From a virus, in IMG/VR virus record IMGVR_UViG_3300049893_001123, positions 1 to 29,271 of that record: a DNA stretch of 29,271 nucleotides; one strand, written 5' to 3'. Shown in pieces: positions 14,111 through 22,049 of this stretch (the first letter of the stretch is position 1; each line of letters begins with the position of its first letter). The position numbers were made by a program, and so were the translations under genes. Under the pieces are notes generated by a model. It worked only from the letters and a program-made list of their open reading frames with translations, was not told where the DNA came from and searched no databases.

Positions 14111-15496
14111 TTAATCGAAATCCAAGGGTAGATATTCTCCTCTTTTCTTTTGTTCTGTACCAAATTTCGATGAATCGAACACTGGCCCATCATCAATGAT
14201 GTTGTTTTGTGCAGACTGCTCCACTTCATACAAGTAGAATTTGTCTATCTCAACACCAATGACAAACTTTCGCAAAGCATTGATGTCTGCGTATCGAGAT
14301 TTCAACTGCACAACCATGATCTGATTGATCGCATCCAATTCTGGTGTACGAATTAGTGCAAAGAACAAGTCCAAAGTCATTGGCAAACCAAACGATTCTG
14401 AAACGTCAGTGATTGCGATTTCACTGTTGTTCGCACCTTCACGATTCGTTTGAGTAGCGGTCAGAATCGGCACGTTGTACTCAATCGCCATCGCCCGTAA
14501 TTCTTCGGCAATCGCTTTGACCAAGGTGTACGAATTCACCGCACCATTGTTCTTCAACCTTTGTGAAGCACAGATGTTCAAATAGTCAACGTAGATAACA
14601 TCCGGCGTGAAGTCCTGTTTGAGTTTCAGTTCATCAAGTAGCGCCCTAAAGTGACCAGCATGAGCCGAAGCAGTTGGGTATTCCTTGATAATCAATCGAC
14701 CATAAGACTTCTCTTTCAACGCATCGAATTGACCCAAAAAGTCCTTCTTGGACATTTTAGCAAGATCATCAATGCCTACGCTGAATGTGTTGCAGTCGAT
14801 TCTTTCAGCAATACGTTCTTCTGCCATTTCCAACGTAATGTAGAGAGCATTCCTGCCAGTCTTGATTACATTGGCTGCATGATCGCACAAGAACAATGAC
14901 TTACCCACACCAGTTGGAGCAAGAATACAGTTCAGTGTCTTTGGAAGCAAACCACCCTTTGTCATCTTGTTGAAGATGTCAAGGTGAAATGGAATCTTCG
15001 TTTCATTCTTGTGATAGAAGTCATAACGCTTCTCAGCATCCGCCGAGAAATCGTGACCTACCGACTTGTCGAAACTGACAGAAATCGCTTCCTGCAATAT
15101 AGATGGAATCGCATCTTGAGAGAGTTTCTTACTCTTTCCATCTAGGATTTCAATCGACTTGTAGATAGCATTGTAGACTGCTCGATCACGACAGAATTTC
15201 TCTGTCTGTGTCAGCAACCACATACCATCATCAAGTGGAGCATCCTTGATTTCACCAAGTACATTGTTGATCAACTCCATTTCTGCCTGACGGACTTCTG
15301 TGGAGTCAATATCAACGATCAACGCAGTCTTTGATGGTGATCGGTTGTACTTCTGGAAATATTTGTTGATGCAGTCAAATACTACCCGATCTGGACGTTC
15401 CCTGAAGTAATCACCTTGCAAGAAGGGCAGAACCCTTCTTGCATACTCTTCATTTGTGACCAGATTCGATAGAATGACACCTTCGATTCTATCCAT
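14111..15496 (-). CDS. Replicative DNA helicase (T4 gp41/DnaB-like)
   Basis: A 461-aa RecA-fold helicase that unwinds DNA at the fork and partners with the primase at 1252-2271. The N-terminal about 160 residues are helical, as in DnaB-family proteins. The core has Walker A APTGVGKS (193-200), an LEMAEERIAERI segment typical of DnaB motif 1a, Walker B VIYVDYL (300-306) and the ATQTNREG sensor region. The length is close to T4 gp41. The ATG at 15496 shares its A with the TAA of the upstream gene (TAATG). It is the last gene of the polymerase-UvsX operon before the leader of the virion block. Confidence 0.93.
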   Translation of the reverse strand: MDRIEGVILSNLVTNEEYARRVLPFLQGDYFRERPDRVVFDCINKYFQKYNRSPSKTALIVDIDSTEVRQAEMELINNVLGEIKDAPLDDGMWLLTQTEKFCRDRAVYNAIYKSIEILDGKSKKLSQDAIPSILQEAISVSFDKSVGHDFSADAEKRYDFYHKNETKIPFHLDIFNKMTKGGLLPKTLNCILAPTGVGKSLFLCDHAANVIKTGRNALYITLEMAEERIAERIDCNTFSVGIDDLAKMSKKDFLGQFDALKEKSYGRLIIKEYPTASAHAGHFRALLDELKLKQDFTPDVIYVDYLNICASQRLKNNGAVNSYTLVKAIAEELRAMAIEYNVPILTATQTNREGANNSEIAITDVSESFGLPMTLDLFFALIRTPELDAINQIMVVQLKSRYADINALRKFVIGVEIDKFYLYEVEQSAQNNIIDDGPVFDSSKFGTEQKKRGEYLPLDFD

Positions 15497-15798
15497 TATG
15501 AACCACCCTTATAAACAGCCTTTCGTGTCAAAACGTCACCAAGCATAATGTCTGCCAAGATTGGTCCCGCAAATTCCTTGAATCCAACTGGATCGAAATC
15601 TTGAATGGGCCTGATTATATGGTAATCGAAGTCCATTACGGCAACTCCATTTTCTTCACTTAGTTTAACACGTCCGAAAGTAAATTGCAAGCCAGTAAAC
15701 TTGCCTTTCACGATTTCGATGATTGAGAACCCATTACCGGCATATTCATTCAGAACCTTATATGGTGGCTCAAAATCCGTTGTCTTTAGGAACCTCAT
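15496..15798 (-). CDS. Unknown 100-aa protein between UvsX and gp41
   Basis: A mixed alpha/beta protein of 100 aa (MRFLKTTDFEPPYKVLNEYA...) with no motif I recognise. It has GRVKLSEENG and an acidic/aromatic MDFDYHIIRPIQDFDP stretch. The ATG at 15798 has AAGG at ideal distance and lies 29 bases inside the preceding gene, while its stop overlaps the helicase start. In T4 small accessory genes also lie between uvsX and 41. A replication-linked role is inferred from position only. Confidence 0.8.
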   Translation of the reverse strand: MRFLKTTDFEPPYKVLNEYAGNGFSIIEIVKGKFTGLQFTFGRVKLSEENGVAVMDFDYHIIRPIQDFDPVGFKEFAGPILADIMLGDVLTRKAVYKGGS

Positions 15799-16222
15799 TT
15801 TCTGCCTTTCTATATTCTGACTTTGGAGTATATGGGAAAGTTACATTTACACGACTTCTGTAATTGGTGTAACAATGCCCATTTTCATCTTCCCAAATAA
15901 TACCGTCAATATCATAGGCTTGTTCATTTGTTTTGAATACATGACTACAACGGTTATTCTGAAACACTCCATCACCAACTTCACTCCATTCATCATCTTC
16001 GCCAGTGAGCGGAGCAATAATACCCCATCTTGCAAGTTTGTCAAACAAACTCAATGCATATGGAGCCGTAGTACCAGAATGTCCCTGATTTCCAAACAAC
16101 TCTAGCAAGTCCAATACATCCTGACAAATGGCTTGTTGCATTTCATCTTTGAATTTACCATCCTCAGTACACCATCCTGCGGCATAAAATTCCTTGTGGG
16201 CATGCTTTGCTAAATTACTCAT
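15770..16222 (-). CDS. Conserved phage protein of unknown function (MSNLAKHAHKEF family)
   Basis: A 150-aa protein. Its pattern is MSNLAKHAHKEFYAAGW, then a helical segment with EMQQAICQDVLDLLELF, then APYALSLFDKLARW, a PLTGEDDEWSEVGDGVFQNN motif and RCSHVFK. I recognise this combination as widespread in phages of different types, without a known function. The conserved His/Cys/Asp residues in GEDDEW and NRCSHVF could bind metal. The open frame extends to 16456, but those residues overlap UvsX in another frame. The ATG at 16222 lies within the last codons of uvsX with GTGAG upstream. Confidence 0.88.
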   Translation of the reverse strand: MSNLAKHAHKEFYAAGWCTEDGKFKDEMQQAICQDVLDLLELFGNQGHSGTTAPYALSLFDKLARWGIIAPLTGEDDEWSEVGDGVFQNNRCSHVFKTNEQAYDIDGIIWEDENGHCYTNYRSRVNVTFPYTPKSEYRKAENEVPKDNGF

Positions 16223-17264
16223 TTTCAGTCTCACTTTCTTCAGTAATATCCCTCGACAACATATTGTTTGCTGCCAATTGATAACGAACTCTAATCTTCT
16301 CTTGAAAGGTTTCGTCCAATAGAATTGGCATCCAGAAATCATCGTTATCCAGATCAGCTTCACGGAAAAGCTTTTGTGATCCCTTACGAGCGTACCATCC
16401 GTTCTTTGGTTTGACGATTTCTCCCAAATCCATACACAACTCAAGCAAACCAGCATTCCTCGAAATACCAGAATCGAACATAACAGTCAATGGAATCTTC
16501 GACTTTTCCTTTACGAACCGTGACTTTTCCACGTTGATGATGAAGGTATAACCAGCTACGGAAGTGCCTTCCTTTTCTTGTTGACGGCCAATGATCCAAA
16601 TTGTGTTTGCAGAATAGTATGCACCAGTTCCACCAGCAACCACATCCCTTGGGAACAAACCAATTTCCTTGTAAGTATGATTAACAACCACACAAGGAAT
16701 ATCCTTAGTAGTCATGTGTGGTGTGATGATGCGGAACAATGACTTCATCGCCTTTGCACGGGTCATATCAGCAACCGACTTTTCATCATGGGCATCTTCA
16801 ACTTCCTTTTTAGAAGCCAAGTTACCGATAGAGTCGATAAAGATGATGACCTTATCCCCACGCTCGATTTCCTCTAGTCGCTTGACAATATCGAACTTCA
16901 GTTGTTCAATATGCTCGACCGGGATGTGAAGAATACGATTTGGGTCAATACCATTCGACTTGATATACTCTGGTGTAATACCAAATTCAGAGTCATAGAA
17001 TAGACATACCGAATCTGGATACTGGTCAAGATAAGCCCTAACCATGATAAGACCCATATTGGATTTGAAGTGTTTGCTTGGGCCGGAAATCATGGTAACA
17101 CCGGGAGTTAACCCACCATCGACTCGGCCAGATAGAGCGATATTGATCGCATGGACTTGAGTAGGAATGACATCCTTCTCATTGAATAGGACTGACTCAG
17201 ATAGAGTAGCCGCAGTTTTGATTGACCCTGCACGGGCCAGTTTTTCTAGTAGTTTTGATGACAT
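16215..17264 (-). CDS. uvsX: UvsX, RecA-like recombinase
   Basis: UvsX forms filaments on single-stranded DNA and drives strand exchange for recombination-dependent replication and repair. This 349-aa protein has an N-terminal helix and linker, Walker A GPSKHFKS (61-68) with the SK-x-FKS form typical of UvsX, Walker B VIIFIDSIG (139-147), and GGTGAYYSANTIWII (loop region). The C-terminus is acidic (ITEESETENE), as in RecA and UvsX. The start at 17264 follows AAAGGAAAG. It is separated from the polymerase gene by a perfect hairpin (17290-17313). Its partner UvsY is not identifiable in the window. Confidence 0.93.
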   Translation of the reverse strand: MSSKLLEKLARAGSIKTAATLSESVLFNEKDVIPTQVHAINIALSGRVDGGLTPGVTMISGPSKHFKSNMGLIMVRAYLDQYPDSVCLFYDSEFGITPEYIKSNGIDPNRILHIPVEHIEQLKFDIVKRLEEIERGDKVIIFIDSIGNLASKKEVEDAHDEKSVADMTRAKAMKSLFRIITPHMTTKDIPCVVVNHTYKEIGLFPRDVVAGGTGAYYSANTIWIIGRQQEKEGTSVAGYTFIINVEKSRFVKEKSKIPLTVMFDSGISRNAGLLELCMDLGEIVKPKNGWYARKGSQKLFREADLDNDDFWMPILLDETFQEKIRVRYQLAANNMLSRDITEESETENE

Positions 17265-17289
17265 ATCTTTCCTTTGATTGATTTGTTAT

Positions 17290-17313
17290 GGAGCATGGTG
17301 GATTCCATGCTCC
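17290..17313 (-). promoter_or_regulatory. Perfect hairpin between polymerase and uvsX genes
   Basis: GGAGCATGG (17290-17298) and CCATGCTCC (17305-17313) form a 9-bp stem with a 6-base loop, four bases after the polymerase stop. On the minus strand it is followed by an A-rich stretch, not by Ts, so a simple terminator is unlikely. It lies about 25 bases upstream of the uvsX start. An RNA processing or stabilising site, or a partial attenuator, fits better. Confidence 0.65.
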
Positions 17314-17317
17314 GTGA

Positions 17318-19789
17318 TTAGACGAAGAAATCTTCTAGTGAAGCCTCGTCTCTGACCTTCCATTTAATTGCATCAGTGATGCCCTTCAATGGAGACATAA
17401 ACGCTGTTTCCCATTGCTTGTCATAATCTATGTATTTATGCAATCCAAGCGAAGCTGGAAGCGTATCATGTGAAGGGAATGAGATTACGTCATTCCGAAT
17501 CGGATTTGGCAATCTCAAATAAACGAACTTAACCTTGTCACCCTTCTTGATTGGAGTGAAGTCCTTGTTAGCCTTCATTGCATGATTCATCAACAATGCT
17601 CCCCTAACATGAATCGGGCACTTCTTTCCAAAGATGGTACGAGAGTCTGCATACTTGTCAATGTCATTAGCGGATCGAGGAAATGAAATTTCCTCAACTG
17701 GAGTCTTGATGAATTCATCATAAGTCTTACCGACAAAATCATACAATGCACGTTGATCCTGTTCGAATATAACCTTGAGACATTGTAGTAGCTTATCCCT
17801 TGCAAATGATGGAGTACTTGACTTAACCAAATCAAGACCCATGACCTTTAGATAGTATGGTTCATATCGAACACCTTCCGAATCATGAACCATCATGGCA
17901 TAACGTTTCTTTGCAGTCCAAATCGCTTTAGATGCAATTGCTTCACGCTTCATGCTCATAGTCATCTTGTAACCATTACTACGGTCAAATAACAACTTAA
18001 CCGATGCATTGATTTCAGGTTGAATCTTCTCCTCGCAAATCTTGTCGATTGCCTTGATGTAATAGTCGAGAGACTGATTTGGTTTGAAGTATTGCTTCAC
18101 CAACGGATCAATATTCAAATAAACAGAGTCCGTGTCACCAGCAATGATATAGTCCTCATTTTCTGTTCTCATTACTTCATTCATGAACTTGTTGATTGTC
18201 AGAACGATATGTCGATCACTTGCCTGTCCAGTTTTCGTGACTGCTTCTGCAATTCGCAAATCGTAGTAACGGAAACCCGGATTACTCAAGGCACCATACA
18301 GAGCATTTGCAAGAATCTTGAATGCCATTTGCTTCGCATCCAAAGATGCGATCTGGTCATCATAGATGAGATCATTGAGCCGTTCCAATTCAAGCATCTT
18401 TTTCTTGGTCAGCTTTCTGCTATCAAGAATGCTTTGTACCACTTCTGGAACGATACCCATTTTGTCCCGCTTGAACATTGCACCGTTAGCGGCAATGGTG
18501 AGATTCTTCTGAATCAAGTCATCTGGAAAGTTGTTTCCTTCAATGAATGAATCCACATCCATTTCAGGATATATACCATAAAGGGTATCAGGTGACATAT
18601 TCCATTGCATCAGAATGTTTGGGTACAGAGAAGTAAAGTCGAAACCAACAACCCAACCAAACATACCAATCAGCGGGTCTTTCACCCATGCGCCCTCAAA
18701 CTCACCTGCCTTATTATTCTTCTTATCTGGAATGACAATATTCTTGTTCCGCAAATGATTGAAGATTAAAACGTCCCAAACACGTACCGGACCAAACACG
18801 TCCTTGAATTGGCACTTTGCCAAAAATGCAACCGTTACAAGAATCTCAAGGAAGTTCAGTTTCTTATCGATCATCGAAACAAGTTCAGCGTCCCGTGCAT
18901 TGTATCGCACAAAGTCATCCCAATGATTCGTGTATGAATCCTTGAAAGTACCACCGAGTTGATGCTTGGCCTCACCCAATTCGTAGGTCGAGATATACTG
19001 TAGGCTATACGATTCCCTCTTGTTGTATGTGAACTTCTGATACAAGTCGAGATAGTCGATGATGTTGACACCAATGATGTCCCAAACCGTCTTAGATTTC
19101 ATCATCACAAAGATTTCTCGACTGTTGACGATCCCCCACGGAGACAGTTTGTTTACGAATTCATCACCTAAAATGCGACGAATCCGATTGATCAGATACG
19201 GAATGTCGAATCCCTCGATGTTCCACCCTGTTACGTTGTCAGGAAAATTCTTGTTCCAGAAGGTAACAAATGCCTTGAGCATTGAATATTCATCTTTGAA
19301 TTGCTTATAGACGAATTTATCATTGTTCTTTTCATTGTAACTTTTGGTTCCGAATACAACAGTTTGACCAGAGTTATGATCCCGAATAGCGATCAAAAGG
19401 ATCGCTTCATTTGCAGTATCAATGTCTGGAAAACCATCTTCACTCTTACATTCGATGTCGATAACCCATGTCCTCATTTTCTTGAGGTCATATTCAATTT
19501 CGTTTGGGTACTCTTCTGCAATGTACTGATAAGCAAATTGCCGCATACCATGAACGCTGAAATTTGCAACGTCTTCATACGTTTTGCAATAGTCTTTTGC
19601 CTTTGAAATTGACTCGAAATAAACGGGTTCAACACACTCGCCAAAAATGGTAAGTGTGTTGGTCTTTTTCTTCGAAGGAACGAAAAGAGTTGGCTTGAAA
19701 GCTACCTTTTCAGAGATAGGTTTTCCATTGTCATAACCCCGATACAAAATGTTGTTTCCCCATTGAACAACAGATGTATAGAATCTCAT
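17318..19789 (-). CDS. Family B DNA polymerase (T4 gp43-like)
   Basis: The phage replicative polymerase with 3'-5' proofreading, 823 aa (T4 gp43 is about 900). Exonuclease motifs: D-I-E at 111-113 (Exo I), NIEGFDIPY at 190-198 (Exo II) and YNARD at 296-300 (Exo III). Polymerase motifs: DFTSLYP (384-390, motif A), KILANALYG (491-499, motif B), GDTDSVY (551-557, motif C) and the later KKRY. All expected catalytic acids are present and there is no intein or split. The frame also opens at a TTG one codon earlier, but the ATG at 19789 has GAGGAG upstream and shares bases with the previous stop (TGATG). A hairpin and then uvsX follow. Confidence 0.96.
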   Translation of the reverse strand: MRFYTSVVQWGNNILYRGYDNGKPISEKVAFKPTLFVPSKKKTNTLTIFGECVEPVYFESISKAKDYCKTYEDVANFSVHGMRQFAYQYIAEEYPNEIEYDLKKMRTWVIDIECKSEDGFPDIDTANEAILLIAIRDHNSGQTVVFGTKSYNEKNNDKFVYKQFKDEYSMLKAFVTFWNKNFPDNVTGWNIEGFDIPYLINRIRRILGDEFVNKLSPWGIVNSREIFVMMKSKTVWDIIGVNIIDYLDLYQKFTYNKRESYSLQYISTYELGEAKHQLGGTFKDSYTNHWDDFVRYNARDAELVSMIDKKLNFLEILVTVAFLAKCQFKDVFGPVRVWDVLIFNHLRNKNIVIPDKKNNKAGEFEGAWVKDPLIGMFGWVVGFDFTSLYPNILMQWNMSPDTLYGIYPEMDVDSFIEGNNFPDDLIQKNLTIAANGAMFKRDKMGIVPEVVQSILDSRKLTKKKMLELERLNDLIYDDQIASLDAKQMAFKILANALYGALSNPGFRYYDLRIAEAVTKTGQASDRHIVLTINKFMNEVMRTENEDYIIAGDTDSVYLNIDPLVKQYFKPNQSLDYYIKAIDKICEEKIQPEINASVKLLFDRSNGYKMTMSMKREAIASKAIWTAKKRYAMMVHDSEGVRYEPYYLKVMGLDLVKSSTPSFARDKLLQCLKVIFEQDQRALYDFVGKTYDEFIKTPVEEISFPRSANDIDKYADSRTIFGKKCPIHVRGALLMNHAMKANKDFTPIKKGDKVKFVYLRLPNPIRNDVISFPSHDTLPASLGLHKYIDYDKQWETAFMSPLKGITDAIKWKVRDEASLEDFFV

Positions 19790-20001
19790 CAAATCTCCTC
19801 TAAATCCTTTTCTGGAATGGTGAAGAATGGATAATCACCATCATTTTTGAATGTGACTGACCTATGTGGATAGCCTCGACCAAGTTCATCTTCCCACGAT
19901 AATCCAAGATCAGAATCCATGAGTTCATAAACAACATCACCAACTCGTACTTCGTCGCTTGCCGCTTCCTTCGTACTCAAAACACGAAATGCTTTAGGCA
20001 T
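19789..20001 (-). CDS. Unknown small protein upstream of DNA polymerase
   Basis: A 70-aa protein, MPKAFRVLSTKEAASDEVRV, with a short beta-rich stretch (GDVVYELMDSDLGLSWEDE) and PHRSVTF near the end. The family is not recognised. The GDVVYELMDSD and RSVTF pattern suggests a small barrel-like fold. The ATG at 20001 follows GGAAAGG at an ideal distance; an upstream TTG in frame is not needed. The stop overlaps the polymerase start, so the two are translated together. Function is unknown; it could affect polymerase translation. Confidence 0.8.
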   Translation of the reverse strand: MPKAFRVLSTKEAASDEVRVGDVVYELMDSDLGLSWEDELGRGYPHRSVTFKNDGDYPFFTIPEKDLEEI

Positions 20002-20014
20002 TACCTTTCCTTTC

Positions 20015-20473
20015 TTATGCAAAACTCCATAGAGTCACATTGATACCCGGATAAGACTTGTGGGCATTATACGTCTTTTCAATCAACGCCTTTACCTTGT
20101 CCCATTCGAGTCCACCAATCCCACAACCGATTCGTGGAAGATGAACATCCTTATCAAGCAGTATAGCAAACTTGAACAATTTTGTCAAAGCAACTTCAAC
20201 ATGTTCATACTTTGCATCTGGACCGGGATATTCTTGAGTGAACAAATTGGCGATTGAAAGATCACTACCCACCATAATGACTTGACAATCTCCAAGCATT
20301 TTGCGCTTGTCTTTGTGAGCATTACAAAAGTTCTTGTATCTATCATATACATGAGGATACTTTTTAGCAACTTGTAACGCAAGACCGGCACCCATTACTC
20401 CGTAGCAGTTACATCCATGAGCAATGATTCCTTTTTCTGCGGTAAGGATGTTACCGACTTTTTCATAGATCAT
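20015..20473 (-). CDS. Macro-domain (Appr-1-p processing type) protein
   Basis: A 152-aa single macro domain. Macro domains bind ADP-ribose and many hydrolyse ADP-ribose-1''-phosphate or remove ADP-ribose from proteins and nucleic acids. The ligand-binding loops are visible: IIAHGCNCYGVMGAGLALQV (16-35), with asparagine and a glycine-rich turn, and LPRIGCGIGGLEWDKV (about 112-127). It is of the phage ADP-ribose-1''-phosphatase-like type. The ATG at 20473 forms an ATGA overlap with the previous stop, and GAGG lies upstream. Placement in the ligase-polymerase operon means early or middle expression. With the NADAR protein at 819-1250, the phage has two unrelated ADP-ribose-handling families. 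Confidence 0.92.
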   Translation of the reverse strand: MIYEKVGNILTAEKGIIAHGCNCYGVMGAGLALQVAKKYPHVYDRYKNFCNAHKDKRKMLGDCQVIMVGSDLSIANLFTQEYPGPDAKYEHVEVALTKLFKFAILLDKDVHLPRIGCGIGGLEWDKVKALIEKTYNAHKSYPGINVTLWSFA

Positions 20474-20676
20474 TTCTTTACCTCACGATTATCATAAAAG
20501 TATACCCTTAAACCATAAGAGTATCCAGTCCATACTTCCTGATAGCGGCGGGAAACAGTTTCTAGCCAAACATATTCACCAGAAATCAATCTAACAGGAT
20601 ACCATGCATACCAAGGAGTCCATTCGCTAGTAAAAAATGTTTTTTCATTAAAAATGAATGGCTTACCAAATCTCAT
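20470..20676 (-). CDS. Unknown small aromatic-rich protein
   Basis: A 68-aa protein with many Trp and Tyr residues (WTPWYAWYPVRL, YVWLETVSRRYQEVWTGYSY). It is soluble-looking and probably a small beta domain. I do not recognise a family. The ATG at 20676 forms an ATGA overlap with the ligase stop, with GGAG upstream, and its own stop overlaps the macro-domain start. The coupling on both sides makes it a real gene. Confidence 0.8.
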   Translation of the reverse strand: MRFGKPFIFNEKTFFTSEWTPWYAWYPVRLISGEYVWLETVSRRYQEVWTGYSYGLRVYFYDNREVKK

Positions 20677-21962
20677 TTCAATTCTCCAAAAGTATTAGCA
20701 ACCTTCTTGTCGGTACGAAACTCAATGAACCGTGGTAGGAACAGCGAGTATGTAGGTGATCCATCTTCACGGATCACTTCATTATACACCACCGCCACAA
20801 TTTTTCCTTGTGAGTTTCCACGATTAATTGTTGCACGTTCTTCATCGGAATAACCACCACCGACATTGACACGGACTTTTCCATCTGATGTTTCACAAAC
20901 AAGGGCACCAAGCATACCAGCATACTTACCATCACCCTCTTCCCAACCCACGACAATGAGATCGGCCTCATTTTCAGCCTTGATTTTACCCATTCCCTTA
21001 ACTCGCTTGGGTTCCCAAACAAAATCGAAATTTTTGATGACTGCACCTTCGTATCCTTCACTCATTAGTTCTTCTGCGTAATACCGTGCATCATGTTCGG
21101 AATGAACAACATCCCACGGGATTATACGAATACAATCCTTTTTGATTAAACCATTGGCATTACGAGGAAGATTCTCAAAACGAGAACATAGTTCATCAAA
21201 TCGTTGAATGTACGGAATGGTACTGGTAAAATCAACAATGTCCCATGTTACAAAAACAGCATCCTTCATTTGATCGGCTGGCAAAGTGCCTTTCAAGGCA
21301 CGATTAGCCAATCCATTACTAATCTTGCGAGGAAGTGGTTGTCCATCCTTGTAGAACACAAGTTCACCATCCCACACTTCACCGGGTTTCATCAGCAACC
21401 GAGCATAGGAATCAAAGTGACCATTGAGAACAAACTCATTTCCACCACGACTCAGTGCAATGGTTTGCCCTACATTATTCATTGAAAGATGACAACGAGC
21501 AGCATCCATCTTCATTTGAGCAAATGCTGGATATGTAATCCCTGCTAGGTCTTTATTTGCCAAACAAACATCGAAAGTTGGAATGAGACCCGGCCACACA
21601 GTATTTACTGTGCTGTCTTGCACACCGCAACGAAGATCGTGAAGAATGATCCGTGATAAAACAACGGCATCATCCTTCGTCAATTGTGACAAAAGATTCG
21701 TTAGGAATTCAGATGCCGCATTACCAGTAACATCACGATTGGAAAGTTTGGATAGATATGAAATGGCATCATCAAGCGACAACTTTCCACTATAGGAAGT
21801 AGGTTGTTCGATCTTCTTGATGAAGTAACGAATGTACGGATTTAAAGCAGCGTGAAGCACCGCTACAAGTAGCCGGTTTCCTTCATTGGCTTTCAGGATA
21901 GCCACTTTCTCATTGCGAGAAGGTGTCGCCGCAAGCTTGTCGATTAAGCTAAGAATACTCAT
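20673..21962 (-). CDS. ATP-dependent DNA ligase (T4 gp30-like)
   Basis: A 429-aa ligase that seals nicks and Okazaki fragments. Motif I is KMDAAR (151-156), where Ala replaces the usual Gly of KxDG but the catalytic lysine and arginine are kept. Motif III-like DGEL is at 198-201, motif IV EGAVIK at 305-310 and motif V KIK at 326-328. A helical N-terminal domain of about 140 residues precedes the core and an OB-fold-like domain follows (RVNVGGGYSDEERA, VVYNEVI). The start at 21962 has GAGG five bases upstream. It is the first gene after the palindromic sigma70-type promoter and heads the operon down to the helicase. Confidence 0.94.
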   Translation of the reverse strand: MSILSLIDKLAATPSRNEKVAILKANEGNRLLVAVLHAALNPYIRYFIKKIEQPTSYSGKLSLDDAISYLSKLSNRDVTGNAASEFLTNLLSQLTKDDAVVLSRIILHDLRCGVQDSTVNTVWPGLIPTFDVCLANKDLAGITYPAFAQMKMDAARCHLSMNNVGQTIALSRGGNEFVLNGHFDSYARLLMKPGEVWDGELVFYKDGQPLPRKISNGLANRALKGTLPADQMKDAVFVTWDIVDFTSTIPYIQRFDELCSRFENLPRNANGLIKKDCIRIIPWDVVHSEHDARYYAEELMSEGYEGAVIKNFDFVWEPKRVKGMGKIKAENEADLIVVGWEEGDGKYAGMLGALVCETSDGKVRVNVGGGYSDEERATINRGNSQGKIVAVVYNEVIREDGSPTYSLFLPRFIEFRTDKKVANTFGELK

Positions 21963-21984
21963 GTGATCCTCAAAATATAGTTAA

Positions 21985-22008
21985 CCCTGATATTATGCCA
22001 TATCAGGG
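21985..22008 (-). promoter_or_regulatory. Perfect palindrome covering the ligase promoter -10 region
   Basis: CCCTGATAT (21985-21993) and ATATCAGGG (22000-22008) are a perfect 9-bp inverted repeat with a 6-base centre. It covers the -10 box and much of the spacer of the promoter at 21992-22020. Binding here would block RNA polymerase, so it has the geometry of an operator. In RNA it would lie at or before the transcription start, so a hairpin function is less likely. Confidence 0.6.
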
Positions 22009-22020
22009 ATTATTTGTCAA
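21992..22020 (-). promoter_or_regulatory. Sigma70-type promoter of the ligase-polymerase-helicase operon
   Basis: On the minus strand TTGACA (22020-22015), a 17-base spacer and CATAAT (21997-21992). The -35 box is perfect and the -10 box has 5 of 6 bases. It lies between a terminator and the ligase ribosome site. Confidence 0.85.
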
Positions 22021-22026
22021 TACAAA

Positions 22027-22044
22027 TGCCCCCTTTCGGGGGCA
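22027..22044 (-). terminator. Rho-independent terminator of the TROVE-like gene
   Basis: A 7-bp GC-rich stem, TGCCCCC/GGGGGCA, has a 4-base loop (GAAA on the minus strand) followed by TTTGTATT. It lies 6 bases after the stop of the gene ending at 22050 and just ahead of the next promoter, so it separates the two transcription units. Confidence 0.85.
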
Positions 22045-22049
22045 CCTGT

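Noticed and set aside
16223-16456. Longer form of the conserved 150-aa protein
   Set aside because: The extension overlaps UvsX coding in another frame; family-typical sequence begins at MSNLAKHAHKEF.
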